Of a stretch of DNA of 64,000 nucleotides, positions 15,136-23,994 are shown piece by piece. Location: NCBI RefSeq assembly GCF_023277925.1, contig NZ_CP063832.1, positions 2,372,001 to 2,436,000 of the forward strand, in the 5' to 3' direction. The DNA is from Pseudomonas entomophila. Its GTDB lineage: Bacteria; Pseudomonadota; Gammaproteobacteria; Pseudomonadales; Pseudomonadaceae. The position numbers and the translations under genes were made by a program. The number at the start of each line of letters is the position of its first letter. Within the stretch, counting starts at the first letter, position 1. The notes under the pieces are model-generated. The model ran no database searches. It was given only the letters and a program-made list of their open reading frames with translations, and had not been told where the DNA came from.

Positions 15136-18059
15136 GAAATCAGCTCGCGTGGCATCAGGTCAGTCACGGGGTTCAGGCTGGGGGGCTTGAAGGCAGTGAG
15201 TTTGGGCAGGGCACCCGGCATGGCGGCACCGGCCTTGCTGGTGACGCCCAAGGCCCTGGAGGCAGCCGTGGCCAGTTGCGGCAGGCCGGCGATGCCGCCT
15301 TTCAGCGCGCCTTGTACCTGCTGCACGCCCTGCAGCGCGTTCTGCCCGGTCTTGAGCAGGCTCATGCCAGTCTTGGCTGCGTCCATGCCGCTGCTGGCCA
15401 GTTGCTTGGCCTTAGCCATCGCCGCCCCGCCGCCCTCGGGGGTGAGCACGTCAGGCATCGCCTCGAACATCGAGGGCGTACCCTCTTCGGTCGCTGCCAG
15501 CTTCGGCCAGGGCAGGCCCTTGGCGAAGCTGCCGAGGCTCCAGGTGTCGGCCGTGTCGAGGCCGAATTTCGCCAAGGCTGGCCCTGGCGCGACGCCGGAC
15601 ACGGCATTGAAGCCCTGCCCGTCCAGTGAGCCCTTGAGCACTGTGCCCAGGGCGTCGGTAACCTCGTAGTCGCCGGCCTTGATGCCCTTGGTGTTGGCGT
15701 ACAGGTTGAACAGCTCCAACGCGCCTTTGCCGGGCTTGGGCGGCTCGGGGAAGGTGCCGGCCATGCTGGCGGCGCCGATGTGGGCGAACTGCGCGGCGTG
15801 GGCGGTGTAGTTGGCGCTGGTGACGTGGGTGATGCCGCTGGCGTTGTAAGTCGTCGCGCTGCCGCCGCCCTGCACCACCAGTTCGGTCTTGGCCTTGAGG
15901 ATGATGCGGTCGGCGTTGGCAGTGATGTCGAGCTTGGCCAGCAGGTTGATGCTGTCCTTCAGCGCGCGGATGTCGATGTCGCCGGAGGCCGACACCAGCT
16001 TCCAGCCCAGGCTCTGCACGAACAGGCGCATGCCTTGGCTGGCGCTGGCCAGCAGGCGTTTGCCGATCGACAGGCTGGTGTGGCCGGTGCTGCTCAGCGC
16101 CAGGTGGCTGCCGCTGGTGATGTGGTTGGGGCCGGGGGTGGTCAGGGCGATGCCGGCCGGGCTCGACACGACCAGGTGCGGCTGGGTGAATTCGGCGAAC
16201 TCGTTTTTCGTGAGGTCGCCTGGGCCACTGCCGAGGATGCCTTGGTGCTGCTTGTGCAGGTCCTTGGCCACGGCGTCCTGGTCGCCCGGTTCCTGGGCCT
16301 GCATCTGCTTGGCCAGTTCGGCCAGGCTGTCCTGCTGCTCGCTGGCGGTGGCCAGGCGTTCGGCGGTTTCGGGCAGGTCCTTGTGATGCTTGGCTTCGTT
16401 CGGGCGCGGTTCGGTGGTGATCAGCAGGCCACCGGCGGCGCGCACGGCGCCGTGGCGGTCGGTGCGCAGCTCGAAGCCTTCACCGCGTGGCGCACCACCC
16501 GATGGACGTGGATGGGTGAGATAACCGAGGTTCAGCGCACTGGCGCCGTGGTCGCTGCGCAGGGCAATGCTGATCTCGCTGGTGGTGTCGTCGATGCGCA
16601 GTTCGTTGCCGCGGCTGCCCTTGTATTCCTTGCTCTTGATCGTGGCCAGGGTCTTCAGGTCAGGCAGCTTGTAGTGCGGCATGTTCACGCCGTGGTACAG
16701 GCAGCCGGTCACCAGCGGCTGGTCGGGGTCGCCTTCGAGGAAGCTGACCAGCACCTCCATGCCGACGCGGGGCAGTTGCAGGCCGGCGATGCCCTGCCCG
16801 GCCCAGCTCGACGCCACGCGCATCCACACGCTGGACTTGTCGTCCGAGCGGCCCTCGCGGTCCCAGAAGAACTGCACCTTGATGCGGCCGTATTCGTCGC
16901 AGTAGATCTCTTCGCCGGCCGGGCCGCTGACCACGGCACGCTGCTCACCCAGCACCTTGGGTTTCGGGTGGTTCAGCGGCGGGCGGTACGGCTGCTCCCA
17001 CGGGGTGACCACGAAGAAGTTGCGGTAGCCCTGCTGGAAGCCGTCGAAGCGCGGGTCGATGTCGCTGGTGATGGCTTCTTCCAGCACCTGCGGCTGACGG
17101 CCCTGGTGCTGGATTTCGGTGAGCAGCCAGAGGTCGTTCCACGAGGCGTTGGGGTGGCTGGCCAGGGTCAGGAAGTGCCCGCTGGCCAGCAACGGCTGGT
17201 CGCTGTCGCCGCTCGCCTGGCGGTAGTCGCTGCGGTGGCGTTCCAGGGCGCGGTTGGCCAGGTGCTTGCCACGCGGGCGGTCGAGGAAGCGACCGGGGTA
17301 GTCGTAGTCTTCCAGGGCCGGCTCGTCATGGCTGTCGGCCTCGCCTTCGAGCTGGATCAGCGGCTTCTTGAAGTCGTAGTCGCGGCGGGTGACGCTGCTG
17401 GTACGGGTTTCCAGGCGCAGGGCGAAGCGCTTGATCATGGGGGTGTCGGCGACCAGCCCGGAGTCGTGCTGGAACTGCACCGAGGCCAGTTTCGGGAACA
17501 CCGTCTGGTCGTCGCCGAACACCAGCTGGTGGCCGTCGGCGCTGTGGCGGAAGTGGTAGTGGATGCCTTCTTCTTCGCACAGGCGCTGGATGAACTGCAG
17601 GTTGGACTCGTCGTACTGCACGCAGTACTCGCGCTGCGGGTACGTCGCGCCCAGTTGGAATTGGTAGGCGTTGGCGAGGATGCCGTGTTCCTCGAGCACC
17701 TGGGCGATGATCTCCTGCACGGTCTTGTGCTGGAACATGCGCTGGTTGATGCGGTGGGCCAGGTAGGCCAGTTGCGGGCGTAGCGTGACCTGGTAGCGGG
17801 TCAGGCGCTTGCCGGCCTCGCCTTGCGCGGCGCGGTAGATCAGGCCGTGCAGGCCGCGGCCGTCGTCGCCCAGCTGGAGGAACGCGGGCTTGTGCAGCAG
17901 GCTTTCCAGGTCCCGCGAGGGGTGCTCGCTGACCAGTTCCAGGTCGATGGCGTAAGGTTGGCTGATGGCCTCCTTGCCGTCGAAGGCAAGCACCTGGAAG
18001 TCGTGCTCCAGGCCGTCGATGTGCAGGCTGAAATGGGTCTGGTTCGCGGCGGCAAACAT
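15132..18059 (-). CDS. vgrG: VgrG type VI secretion tip protein with extended C-terminus
   Basis: A 975-residue spike protein. The gp27-like part starts FSLHIDGLEHDFQVLAFDGKE and includes ESNLQFIQRLCEEEGIHYHF. The gp5-like OB fold has VWMRVASSWAGQGIAGLQLP and RVGMEVLVSFLEGDPDQPLV. A DUF2345-like beta-helix spans about residues 620-770. A tail of about 198 residues then follows: a small beta domain (ALELFNLYANTKGIKAGDYEV) and an Ala/Gly-rich helical end. Standard VgrGs of about 650-700 residues lack it. The stop overlaps the rhs1 start (ATGA), so the tail may replace a PAAR adaptor in holding Rhs1. GAGGGACAGGG precedes the ATG. Confidence 0.95.
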   Translation of the reverse strand: MFAAANQTHFSLHIDGLEHDFQVLAFDGKEAISQPYAIDLELVSEHPSRDLESLLHKPAFLQLGDDGRGLHGLIYRAAQGEAGKRLTRYQVTLRPQLAYLAHRINQRMFQHKTVQEIIAQVLEEHGILANAYQFQLGATYPQREYCVQYDESNLQFIQRLCEEEGIHYHFRHSADGHQLVFGDDQTVFPKLASVQFQHDSGLVADTPMIKRFALRLETRTSSVTRRDYDFKKPLIQLEGEADSHDEPALEDYDYPGRFLDRPRGKHLANRALERHRSDYRQASGDSDQPLLASGHFLTLASHPNASWNDLWLLTEIQHQGRQPQVLEEAITSDIDPRFDGFQQGYRNFFVVTPWEQPYRPPLNHPKPKVLGEQRAVVSGPAGEEIYCDEYGRIKVQFFWDREGRSDDKSSVWMRVASSWAGQGIAGLQLPRVGMEVLVSFLEGDPDQPLVTGCLYHGVNMPHYKLPDLKTLATIKSKEYKGSRGNELRIDDTTSEISIALRSDHGASALNLGYLTHPRPSGGAPRGEGFELRTDRHGAVRAAGGLLITTEPRPNEAKHHKDLPETAERLATASEQQDSLAELAKQMQAQEPGDQDAVAKDLHKQHQGILGSGPGDLTKNEFAEFTQPHLVVSSPAGIALTTPGPNHITSGSHLALSSTGHTSLSIGKRLLASASQGMRLFVQSLGWKLVSASGDIDIRALKDSINLLAKLDITANADRIILKAKTELVVQGGGSATTYNASGITHVTSANYTAHAAQFAHIGAASMAGTFPEPPKPGKGALELFNLYANTKGIKAGDYEVTDALGTVLKGSLDGQGFNAVSGVAPGPALAKFGLDTADTWSLGSFAKGLPWPKLAATEEGTPSMFEAMPDVLTPEGGGAAMAKAKQLASSGMDAAKTGMSLLKTGQNALQGVQQVQGALKGGIAGLPQLATAASRALGVTSKAGAAMPGALPKLTAFKPPSLNPVTDLMPRELIS

Positions 18060-18214
18060 CCCTGTCCCTCAATGGTGCGGAAATTGGATAGCAAAAACGA
18101 TTGCAGGGGCGGCGGCGGGGGGCTTTGGCGGTCTGGAGATTGAGCGCCGCGCGGGCGGCGCTCGGTCTCATGGGCGATGCAACGCTAGCGTCGATCGCCC
18201 AGAGCCCCCAGGCC

Positions 18215-18733
18215 TTAGCCTGCGACCGGCGCGCGCCAGTCGTCGGAACCGGAAGTACCGGACACTTCGTGGGTCCAGGTGATCTTGCGGTAGGTGAAGT
18301 GCACGTCTTCCAGGTGGGTGAAGTGGGCGTTGCCCGGGTCCTGGCAGTTGTGCATGTAGTCCTTGATGTCGACGATGATCGCGTCTTCCAGGACGGTGGT
18401 GTAGTAGTGCTCTTGGGTGCCCTGGGCCGAGGTGCGGTACCACTTGATCTCGACCTTGGTCATGCGCTCGCCCGAGGTCAGGGCGGCCAGCAGCAGCGGC
18501 GAGGCCTTGTCGAAGACCTTGGTGATTTTCACCGGCTTGTGCACGCGCTGGCCGGTCGGTTGGCCGGACTGCGGGTCACGCGGGATGATCACTTCGTGTT
18601 CGAAGCCCTGGACCATCACCTGGTCTTCGTGGCCTTCCTGGTAGGTGTTGCCCACCGAGTCGGCGGTGAACGCGCCAGCAGTGATCAGACCTTGTTTTTC
18701 GCCGGTGACGGCCATGTAGGCGGGAGTTGCCAT
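18215..18733 (-). CDS. hcp: Hcp type VI secretion tube protein
   Basis: A 172-residue Hcp starting MATPAYMAVTGEKQGLITAG, with the family features GFEHEVIIPRDPQSGQPTGQRVHKP-like segments and AHFTHLEDVHFTYRKITW near the end. Hexameric rings of Hcp stack into the T6SS tube. The start at 18733 has GGAGAG upstream and matches the usual Hcp N-terminus; the open frame upstream is not coding. It lies 155 bases ahead of vgrG on the same strand. No sheath, baseplate or ClpV genes are in the window, so this is a satellite hcp-vgrG-effector cluster relying on a main T6SS locus elsewhere. Confidence 0.95.
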   Translation of the reverse strand: MATPAYMAVTGEKQGLITAGAFTADSVGNTYQEGHEDQVMVQGFEHEVIIPRDPQSGQPTGQRVHKPVKITKVFDKASPLLLAALTSGERMTKVEIKWYRTSAQGTQEHYYTTVLEDAIIVDIKDYMHNCQDPGNAHFTHLEDVHFTYRKITWTHEVSGTSGSDDWRAPVAG

Positions 18734-19146
18734 GTGTTGCTCTCCTTGCTTGAAAAAATCGCCCGATGGCAAATATTTGCCAAACGAAGATGTCCTTGAA
18801 CACAAACAAAAATTCAGCCAACTAAAGCGACATTCAAATGAGCGATCAGCACGAAATAAATCACTCAAAAGTTTCGCATTAGATCAAAAAGTCAAAAACC
18901 ATGACTTTCAGCGCAGAAATGATAGGGAATGGGTACCCAACGGGGAAGTCAGGCGACTTCTTTTAATCATGAAGGAAACTTCCGGCACAACCGCTATTCA
19001 ATAAACACAATTGGTACATTTGCTTAAACACAAGTGGCTGCATGTTCTCGATATCCCCGACAATTTCCACTGCATGAACCCTAAGTTTGTGCTCATCCTG
19101 GAAGCCGCCGTGCAACCCCACCTGACGCAGTTACCGTAACAACCGC
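18734..19146. other. 413-base AT-rich intergenic region upstream of hcp
   Basis: The region between hcp (transcribed leftward) and the end of the amidohydrolase gene holds no credible gene. It is clearly less GC-rich than its flanks. Besides the palindrome at 18767-18782 I see no clear sigma-54 or sigma-70 promoter match. The hcp promoter must lie here because the next gene upstream points the same way but ends at 19147. Confidence 0.5.
18767..18782. promoter_or_regulatory. perfect 16-bp palindrome upstream of hcp
   Basis: TGGCAAATATTTGCCA is a perfect inverted repeat centred about 42 bases before the hcp start codon and outside its Shine-Dalgarno. It lies in an AT-rich leader. This is the right shape and place for a dimeric repressor or activator site, but the regulator is unknown. 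Confidence 0.45.
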
Positions 19147-20370
19147 TCAGAACACCACCGAGCGGCGATGCTCGGCCGTCGCCACCACCCTCCCACGCTT
19201 GAGCACCGCCAACCGCGCCGGCAGGTCGAGGATCACATCGCTGACGCGCTGGGTATCTACCAGCACCAGGTCCGCGTCGTTGCCCACCGCCAGGCCATGC
19301 TCCTGCAGCCCCAGGGCCTTGGCCGGGTTGCTGGTGAGCATCGACAACACCGTGGCCTGGTCATCCGCCCCGCCCAGGTGGCAGGCGGGGATGGCCAGTT
19401 GCGCGATGTTCAGCAGGTCACCCGTGCCATAGGGGGTGAATGCGTTGCGGATGTTGTTGGTGGCCAGGCACACGTTCACCCCGCCATCGCGCAAGGCTCG
19501 CACCGGTGTGAGGGTGCGGCGCACATTGTGGCTGTCGCCACGGGCGCCCAGGTGCAGGTCGGTGGCCGGCAGGCACATCACGCTGATACCGGCCTCGCGC
19601 AGCAGCGCGACGATACGCGCCTGCCGCTCGGGCTCTACGGCGGCCAGGCTGGTGAGGTGGCCGACGCACACCCGCCCCTGGTAACCCTCGGCAAGGGTCC
19701 GGCGCGCCACGTATTCGATGGTCATCTGCTCGGCGTCATCGGCGAAGTCCTGGTGCAGGTCGATCGCCTTGTCGTAGCGCCGGGCCAGGTCGAAGACGAA
19801 ATCGATGTGCTCGAGGGGGGATACGTCATTGTAGGGAATGCCGCCGACCACATCGGCGCCCCTCTCCATGGCCTCGACCATCATCTCTTTCATGCCGGGC
19901 AGTTTCAGGATGCCTTCCTGGGGAAAGGCGACCACCTGAATGTCGATGACATCGCGCAATGCTTCCCGCAGTTCCAGCACCACATCCAGGCCGGTGAAAC
20001 CCTGGGCGGGGTCGAACTCGGCGTGGGCGCGTACATGGGTGGTGCCGGCCTGCACCAGCGCGCGCAACACCTGGAGCGAGCGCTCGCGGATGTCTTCGCG
20101 GGTAAGCGTGGGCTTGAGCGCGGCGGTGACGGCGATCGCTTCGCGCAAAGTGCCGGAGCGGTTGGCCTTGCGCTGCATGACATTGGCTTTTTCCAGGTGC
20201 AGGTGGCCCTCGACGAAGCCTGGAATGAGGACATTGCCGTTGCCTTGGATCTCCTGGCTTGCCTTTCTAGTGATCGCCGGGGCGATTTCAGTGATCTTGC
20301 CGTTGTGCACGGCCACATCCATCAAGGGTTTTATATCGTCGATGCGGACGTTTCTGATGATCAGGTCCAT
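19147..20370 (-). CDS. cytosine-deaminase-like amidohydrolase with altered catalytic residues
   Basis: A 407-residue amidohydrolase-superfamily protein related to CodA and AtzC. It keeps the first metal motif (GFVEGHLHLEKAN), the strand-5 histidine (IDLHQDFADD) and the strand-6 histidine (VCVGHLTSLA). Where CodA has the catalytic Glu (HCDE) this protein has Phe (HQDF). Where the superfamily has the strand-8 Asp (AtzC: ASDNIRD) it has Asn (ATNNIRN). Classic cytosine deamination is therefore doubtful. The start at 20370 has AGGAG upstream. It is third in the cynT-cynS transcription unit, 85 bases after cynS, suggesting a link to cyanate or cyanate-releasing nitrogen compounds. Confidence 0.75.
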   Translation of the reverse strand: MDLIIRNVRIDDIKPLMDVAVHNGKITEIAPAITRKASQEIQGNGNVLIPGFVEGHLHLEKANVMQRKANRSGTLREAIAVTAALKPTLTREDIRERSLQVLRALVQAGTTHVRAHAEFDPAQGFTGLDVVLELREALRDVIDIQVVAFPQEGILKLPGMKEMMVEAMERGADVVGGIPYNDVSPLEHIDFVFDLARRYDKAIDLHQDFADDAEQMTIEYVARRTLAEGYQGRVCVGHLTSLAAVEPERQARIVALLREAGISVMCLPATDLHLGARGDSHNVRRTLTPVRALRDGGVNVCLATNNIRNAFTPYGTGDLLNIAQLAIPACHLGGADDQATVLSMLTSNPAKALGLQEHGLAVGNDADLVLVDTQRVSDVILDLPARLAVLKRGRVVATAEHRRSVVF

Positions 20371-20409
20371 GCCGTCGCTCCTACAGGGGGCCAATAGCGT
20401 GTGTGGTAA

Positions 20410-20439
20410 TGGCCCGGCCGCCTTGTGGTGGCCGGGCCA
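20410..20439 (-). terminator. GC-rich hairpin between cynS and the amidohydrolase gene
   Basis: TGGCCCGGCC and GGCCGGGCCA form a strong stem around a short loop, 17 bases after the cynS stop. There is no T-run, so it is a weak intrinsic terminator at best. It more likely attenuates or stabilises the cynTS message relative to the third gene. Confidence 0.45.
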
Positions 20440-20455
20440 ATTCCCTACGGGCGAA

Positions 20456-20926
20456 TCAGAACGGCTTGGTCGGCAGATACTTGCCATCCAGGGTGATCAC
20501 CGCGCGGGAGCCCCCTTCCGGATCGTCGACCTTCTTCACGTCCAGCTTGAAGTTGATGGCGCTGATGATGCCGTCGCCGAACTTCTCGTGGACCAGTGCC
20601 TTGAGCGTGGTGCCGTACACCTGCAGCATCTCGTAGAAGCGGTAGATGGTCGGGTCGGTCGGCACGCCGCCGGGGATGCTGCCGCGCAGCGGCACGGTCT
20701 GCAGCAGGGCGATGCCGTCGGCGTCCAGGCCGAGCTTGTCGCCCACCACCTGGGCGGCGCTGGCCGGCAGCGGGTGCTGGCCCAGCAGCGCGGCAGTGAC
20801 AAAGGCTTCGGACAGCCCGGTGCCGTCGGTGATCTGGGCGAACGACAGGTCCTTGCGGGCCTTGGCCAGGAGGATGACTTCGCTCAGGGCAAGGCGGGCG
20901 TTCTGGCTGATTTGCGACTGGATCAT
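20456..20926 (-). CDS. cynS: cyanate hydratase (cyanase)
   Basis: A 156-residue enzyme that converts cyanate and bicarbonate to ammonia and carbon dioxide via carbamate. The full family signature is present: an N-terminal helical domain ([36 protein letters not shown]) and the C-terminal catalytic domain. The active-site residues are expected in [20 protein letters not shown] (Arg, Glu) and in [11 protein letters not shown] (Ser). Length equals the E. coli enzyme. It follows cynT by 27 bases in one operon under the divergent cynR. Confidence 0.97.
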   Translation of the reverse strand: MIQSQISQNARLALSEVILLAKARKDLSFAQITDGTGLSEAFVTAALLGQHPLPASAAQVVGDKLGLDADGIALLQTVPLRGSIPGGVPTDPTIYRFYEMLQVYGTTLKALVHEKFGDGIISAINFKLDVKKVDDPEGGSRAVITLDGKYLPTKPF

Positions 20927-20953
20927 GGTGGGTCTCCTTGGGTTTGAAAGGGG

Positions 20954-21613
20954 TCAGGCAACGTGCCTGGAAGGGTGGGAAACGGCGTTGACGGCGGGGT
21001 TCTGCGCCAGGGGGACGAACTGGCCGGTGCGCCCGTCGAAGGCGTCGATGCGGCCGCTCTCGATGTCGTAGATCCAGCCATGCAGGCGCACGCGGCCCTC
21101 TTCCAGGGCCAGGCGCACCGAGGGGTGGGTCTGGATATTGGCCAGCTGGGCGATCACGTTCTCGCGCACCATGGCCTCGACCTTGGCCTGCGGGCTGTGA
21201 TGCTGGCGGGCCTCGTTGACCACCCGGGCGGAGTCGGCGTAGCGCAGCCAGCCAGCCACGGCGGGCATGTGGTCCAGGCACTTGCAGGTGGCGATGGCGG
21301 TCATGGCGCCGCAATCGGAGTGGCCGCAGATGACGATGTCGGCCACTTGCAGGGCAGCGACGGCATACTCGACCGAGGCCGATACGCCGCCAGGCTCAGG
21401 GCCGTAGGACGGCACGATATTGCCGGCGTTGCGGATGACGAACAGGTCGCCCGGCTCGCGCTGGGTGACCAGCTCGGGCACCAGGCGGCTGTCGGAGCAG
21501 GAGATGAACAGCGCCCGGGGGCTTTGCTGGGTGGCCAGGTCCTTGAACAGCTTGACCCGCTCGGGGAAGGCGTCGCGCTGGAACTTCAGAAAACCGTCGA
21601 TGATGTCTTGCAT
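20954..21613 (-). CDS. cynT: beta-class carbonic anhydrase of the cyanate operon
   Basis: A 219-residue beta carbonic anhydrase that supplies bicarbonate for cyanase and prevents its loss as carbon dioxide. Zinc ligands are visible: Cys in ISCSDSRL (with the Asp-Arg dyad) and His and Cys in [10 protein letters not shown]. The start at 21613 ([19 protein letters not shown]) matches the E. coli CynT N-terminus; an extra upstream stretch is unlikely. First gene of cynT-cynS-amidohydrolase. Confidence 0.96.
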   Translation of the reverse strand: MQDIIDGFLKFQRDAFPERVKLFKDLATQQSPRALFISCSDSRLVPELVTQREPGDLFVIRNAGNIVPSYGPEPGGVSASVEYAVAALQVADIVICGHSDCGAMTAIATCKCLDHMPAVAGWLRYADSARVVNEARQHHSPQAKVEAMVRENVIAQLANIQTHPSVRLALEEGRVRLHGWIYDIESGRIDAFDGRTGQFVPLAQNPAVNAVSHPSRHVA

Positions 21614-21725
21614 GGCTGCTTGCCTCAATGTCGCGGTGTGTTGAGGCAAAGGTTACGCAGCGCCTTACATAAGGTAAAAGTCTCATTTATGATGATGCAC
21701 ATCAGATTATCTTATGGAATTAGCC
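21614..21725. promoter_or_regulatory. cynR-cynT divergent promoter region
   Basis: The 112-base region between the divergent cynR and cynT is AT-rich in its right half. It contains ATAAG (in CTTACATAAGG) and CTTAT (in GATTATCTTATGG) as separated inverted half-sites. A LysR-type regulator would be expected to bind here and activate cynT in response to cyanate. The half-sites are suggestive only. Confidence 0.45.
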
Positions 21726-22616
21726 ATGCTTGCCCGGCACATCCAGTACTTTCTCGCAGTGGCGCAACACCACAGCTTCACTCGGGCCGCAGCGGCGCTG
21801 CATGTTTCCCAGCCGGCGCTGTCACAGCAGGTCAGGCAACTGGAGGAGAGCCTCGGCGCGCAGTTGTTCGACCGTTCAGGGCGCACCACGCGCCTGACCG
21901 ATGTCGGGGAGGTCTACCTGCGTTACGCCAGGCGGGCGGAACAGGAACTGCTGGAGGCCCGGCGCGCCATCCATGACGTGGGCGACCTGAGCCGCGGATC
22001 GCTGCGGGTGGCGGTGACACCGACCTTTACCACCTACTTGGTAGGCCCGTTGATCGAGGCCTTCCATGCGCGTTATCCGAACATCACCCTGAACCTGCGC
22101 GAGATCGCCCAAGAGCACATGGAGGCACTGCTGCTGGCGGACGAGCTGGATGTCGGTATCGCCTTCGACGAGCTCCACACCCAGGACATCGACACCTACC
22201 CGTTGCTGGTCGAAACCCTGGCGCTGGTGGTTGGCAGCCGGCACCCGTTGGCCAAGTCGAGCGCCATCGGCGCACAGGCCCTGAATGACGAATCGATGAT
22301 CCTGCTCAGCGCCGAATTCGCCACCCGCGAGCAGATCGAACGCTACTGCCGGCAACACGGTATACGCCCACAGGTGCGCATGGAGGCCAACGCCATCGGT
22401 GCGGTGATCGAGGTGGTGCGCCGCACGACACTGTCGACCCTGCTGCCCGCCACCCTCGCCCAGGCCCATGACGACCTGGTCGCCATCGCCCTCGACCCGC
22501 TGCGCCTGCAACGCACGGCCGTGCTCATGCAGCGCAAGGGGGTCTACCAGAGCGCAGCGGCGCAGGCATTCATAACCTTGGCCAAGGCGGTGGCGGCGCA
22601 GTTGCCGCGCAACTGA
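21726..22616 (+). CDS. cynR: LysR-type activator of the cyanate operon
   Basis: A 296-residue LysR-family regulator. The N-terminus [20 protein letters not shown], the winged helix ([21 protein letters not shown]) and [19 protein letters not shown] match E. coli CynR very closely. The C-terminal domain is the substrate-binding type expected to sense cyanate. Start 21726 is chosen by comparison with CynR; an ATG at 21714 in the same frame would add four residues. It is divergent from cynT. Confidence 0.92.
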   Translation: MLARHIQYFLAVAQHHSFTRAAAALHVSQPALSQQVRQLEESLGAQLFDRSGRTTRLTDVGEVYLRYARRAEQELLEARRAIHDVGDLSRGSLRVAVTPTFTTYLVGPLIEAFHARYPNITLNLREIAQEHMEALLLADELDVGIAFDELHTQDIDTYPLLVETLALVVGSRHPLAKSSAIGAQALNDESMILLSAEFATREQIERYCRQHGIRPQVRMEANAIGAVIEVVRRTTLSTLLPATLAQAHDDLVAIALDPLRLQRTAVLMQRKGVYQSAAAQAFITLAKAVAAQLPRN

Positions 22617-22619
22617 TGC

Positions 22620-22958
22620 TCAGCTCAGCTGCGCTATCAGCACCGCGTTGGTGTAGATCAGGCTGCCATCGCTGGCCCGATGGCCGACCAGATGGAACTG
22701 GCCGCGCTCGTCGTCGCTCAGGTAGACGCGCAGGCGGCAGTCGGACAACGGGCCGTATCCCTCGGGCAGCATCAGGTTCAGCGTCTGCATGTCGACATCC
22801 ACCATGGCTTCGGTCTCGTGGGTCTGCTGCAGACGTTCCTCGGCCTGTTCCAGCGCGGTGTGGGTCGCGCCCTGGATGTCGAAATGGATGTCACCCACGG
22901 GGGTCGATCTGCGATCACCGTCACCTTTGCACCAACCTTCGATCGTCAGGGTACTCAT
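22620..22958 (-). CDS. small conserved-looking protein of unknown function
   Basis: A 112-residue soluble acidic protein, MSTLTIEGWCKGDGDRRSTPVG onward, ending IYTNAVLIAQLS. AGGATTGG precedes the start. The middle (GATHTALEQAEERLQQTHETE) looks helical and the end (SDCRLRVYLSDDERGQFHLVGHR) like beta strands. It converges with cynR with only three bases between stops. I do not recognise a family. Confidence 0.65.
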   Translation of the reverse strand: MSTLTIEGWCKGDGDRRSTPVGDIHFDIQGATHTALEQAEERLQQTHETEAMVDVDMQTLNLMLPEGYGPLSDCRLRVYLSDDERGQFHLVGHRASDGSLIYTNAVLIAQLS

Positions 22959-23014
22959 GGCCAATCCTCGTTTGGACACTGTCGAAGGGTTGACTCCAGC
23001 CCGCCGTGGATCGT

Positions 23015-23929
23015 TCAAACACCCTTCGCCAATGCGTCTTGCATTGCCCTGGCCTGCACCCGCAGCGCCTCGCACAACGGCTCCAGCACCGCCGACGCCG
23101 GCCGCAGCTCGGGCCGGATCAGCATCACCTGGTAGGGCACCGACAGGCTCAGGCGGCGGATCGCCAGCCCGCCCTGCCCCGCCTCCAGCCCACTCAGCGG
23201 GTTGATGATCGCCACCCCCAGGCCCTGCCGGACCATGGCGCACACCGAGGCGGCGCTGGTGGTCTCGATGATCGTGCGGCGGTTCACCGCCGCCTCGCGA
23301 AAATGCCGGTCGAGCTGTTGCCGGTAGATATCCAGGCTGGCCAGGTTGATGAAGTCGACTTCGTGGAAATCGTGCAACTGGAGGACCGGCTTGGCCAGCA
23401 AGGGGTGGCGCTCGGGCAACACGCAGACCATGTCGGCGCTGAACAGCAGCTCGCCGACCGCGCCGCGCGGCACCTGCGCGGACTCGGTCAATCCGAGGTC
23501 GTGCTGCTGGGCCACCAGGGACTCCTCCAGCAGCGGTGACTCCTGGGCAGTGATGCTCAGGCTGACGCCGGGGTGTTGCTGGTGGAAGTGCTGGCAGGCC
23601 CTGGGCAGCAGGGTTTGCGAGAACAACGGCAGGCAGGTGATGGCCAGCCGGCCTTGCTCGAAGTTGCGGATGGCCTGGGCGAAGCGGTCGATGCGCTCCA
23701 GGCCTACGAAGGCGCGCTCGACTTCCTCGATCAGCAGCAAGGCCTGGGCGCTGGGCACCAGGCGCCCGCCCTCGCGCTCGAACAAGTTCAGGCCCGTGAC
23801 CTGCTCCATGCGCGCCAGCTCGCGGCTCACCGTGGGCTGCGAGGTGAACAGCAGGCGCGCGGCGCCGGTAACACTGCCGGCGGCCATGATGGCGCGGAAC
23901 ACTTCGATGTGGCGGATGGAAAGTTTCAT
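23015..23929 (-). CDS. lysR: LysR, activator of the divergent diaminopimelate decarboxylase gene
   Basis: A 304-residue LysR-family regulator, very close to E. coli LysR itself. Examples are LSIRHIEVFRAIMAAGSVTG, SQPTVSRELARMEQ, AITCLPLFSQTLLP, QESPLLEESLVAQQHDLGLTE and SAASVCAMVRQGLGVAIINPL. It lies head-to-head with lysA, exactly as in E. coli. It should activate lysA when diaminopimelate is present and lysine is low. The start 23929 places the winged helix at the usual distance. Confidence 0.92.
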   Translation of the reverse strand: MKLSIRHIEVFRAIMAAGSVTGAARLLFTSQPTVSRELARMEQVTGLNLFEREGGRLVPSAQALLLIEEVERAFVGLERIDRFAQAIRNFEQGRLAITCLPLFSQTLLPRACQHFHQQHPGVSLSITAQESPLLEESLVAQQHDLGLTESAQVPRGAVGELLFSADMVCVLPERHPLLAKPVLQLHDFHEVDFINLASLDIYRQQLDRHFREAAVNRRTIIETTSAASVCAMVRQGLGVAIINPLSGLEAGQGGLAIRRLSLSVPYQVMLIRPELRPASAVLEPLCEALRVQARAMQDALAKGV

Positions 23930-23981
23930 GGCATGCCCGGACGTCTGGGAGGTGTTCGTGGGAGCGGTTTGCCCCTGCAGC

Positions 23982-23994
23982 CATATCAAATATG
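23982..23994. promoter_or_regulatory. CATAT-CAA-ATATG inverted repeat, candidate LysR site
   Basis: A perfect 5-bp inverted repeat with a 3-base spacer in the lysR-lysA intergenic region, 81 bases before the lysA start and 52 before lysR. It contains a T-N11-A core. A second CATAT lies at about 24009. Position and symmetry fit a LysR operator. Confidence 0.45.

Noticed and set aside
13075..15669. 864-codon open frame on the plus strand
   Set aside because: It lies opposite rhs1 and vgrG, whose proteins are clearly recognisable. The frame is open only because of high GC codon bias and its product is low-complexity Val/Ala/Gln/His.
15780..17783. 667-codon open frame on the plus strand
   Set aside because: Antisense shadow of vgrG with no domain-like sequence.
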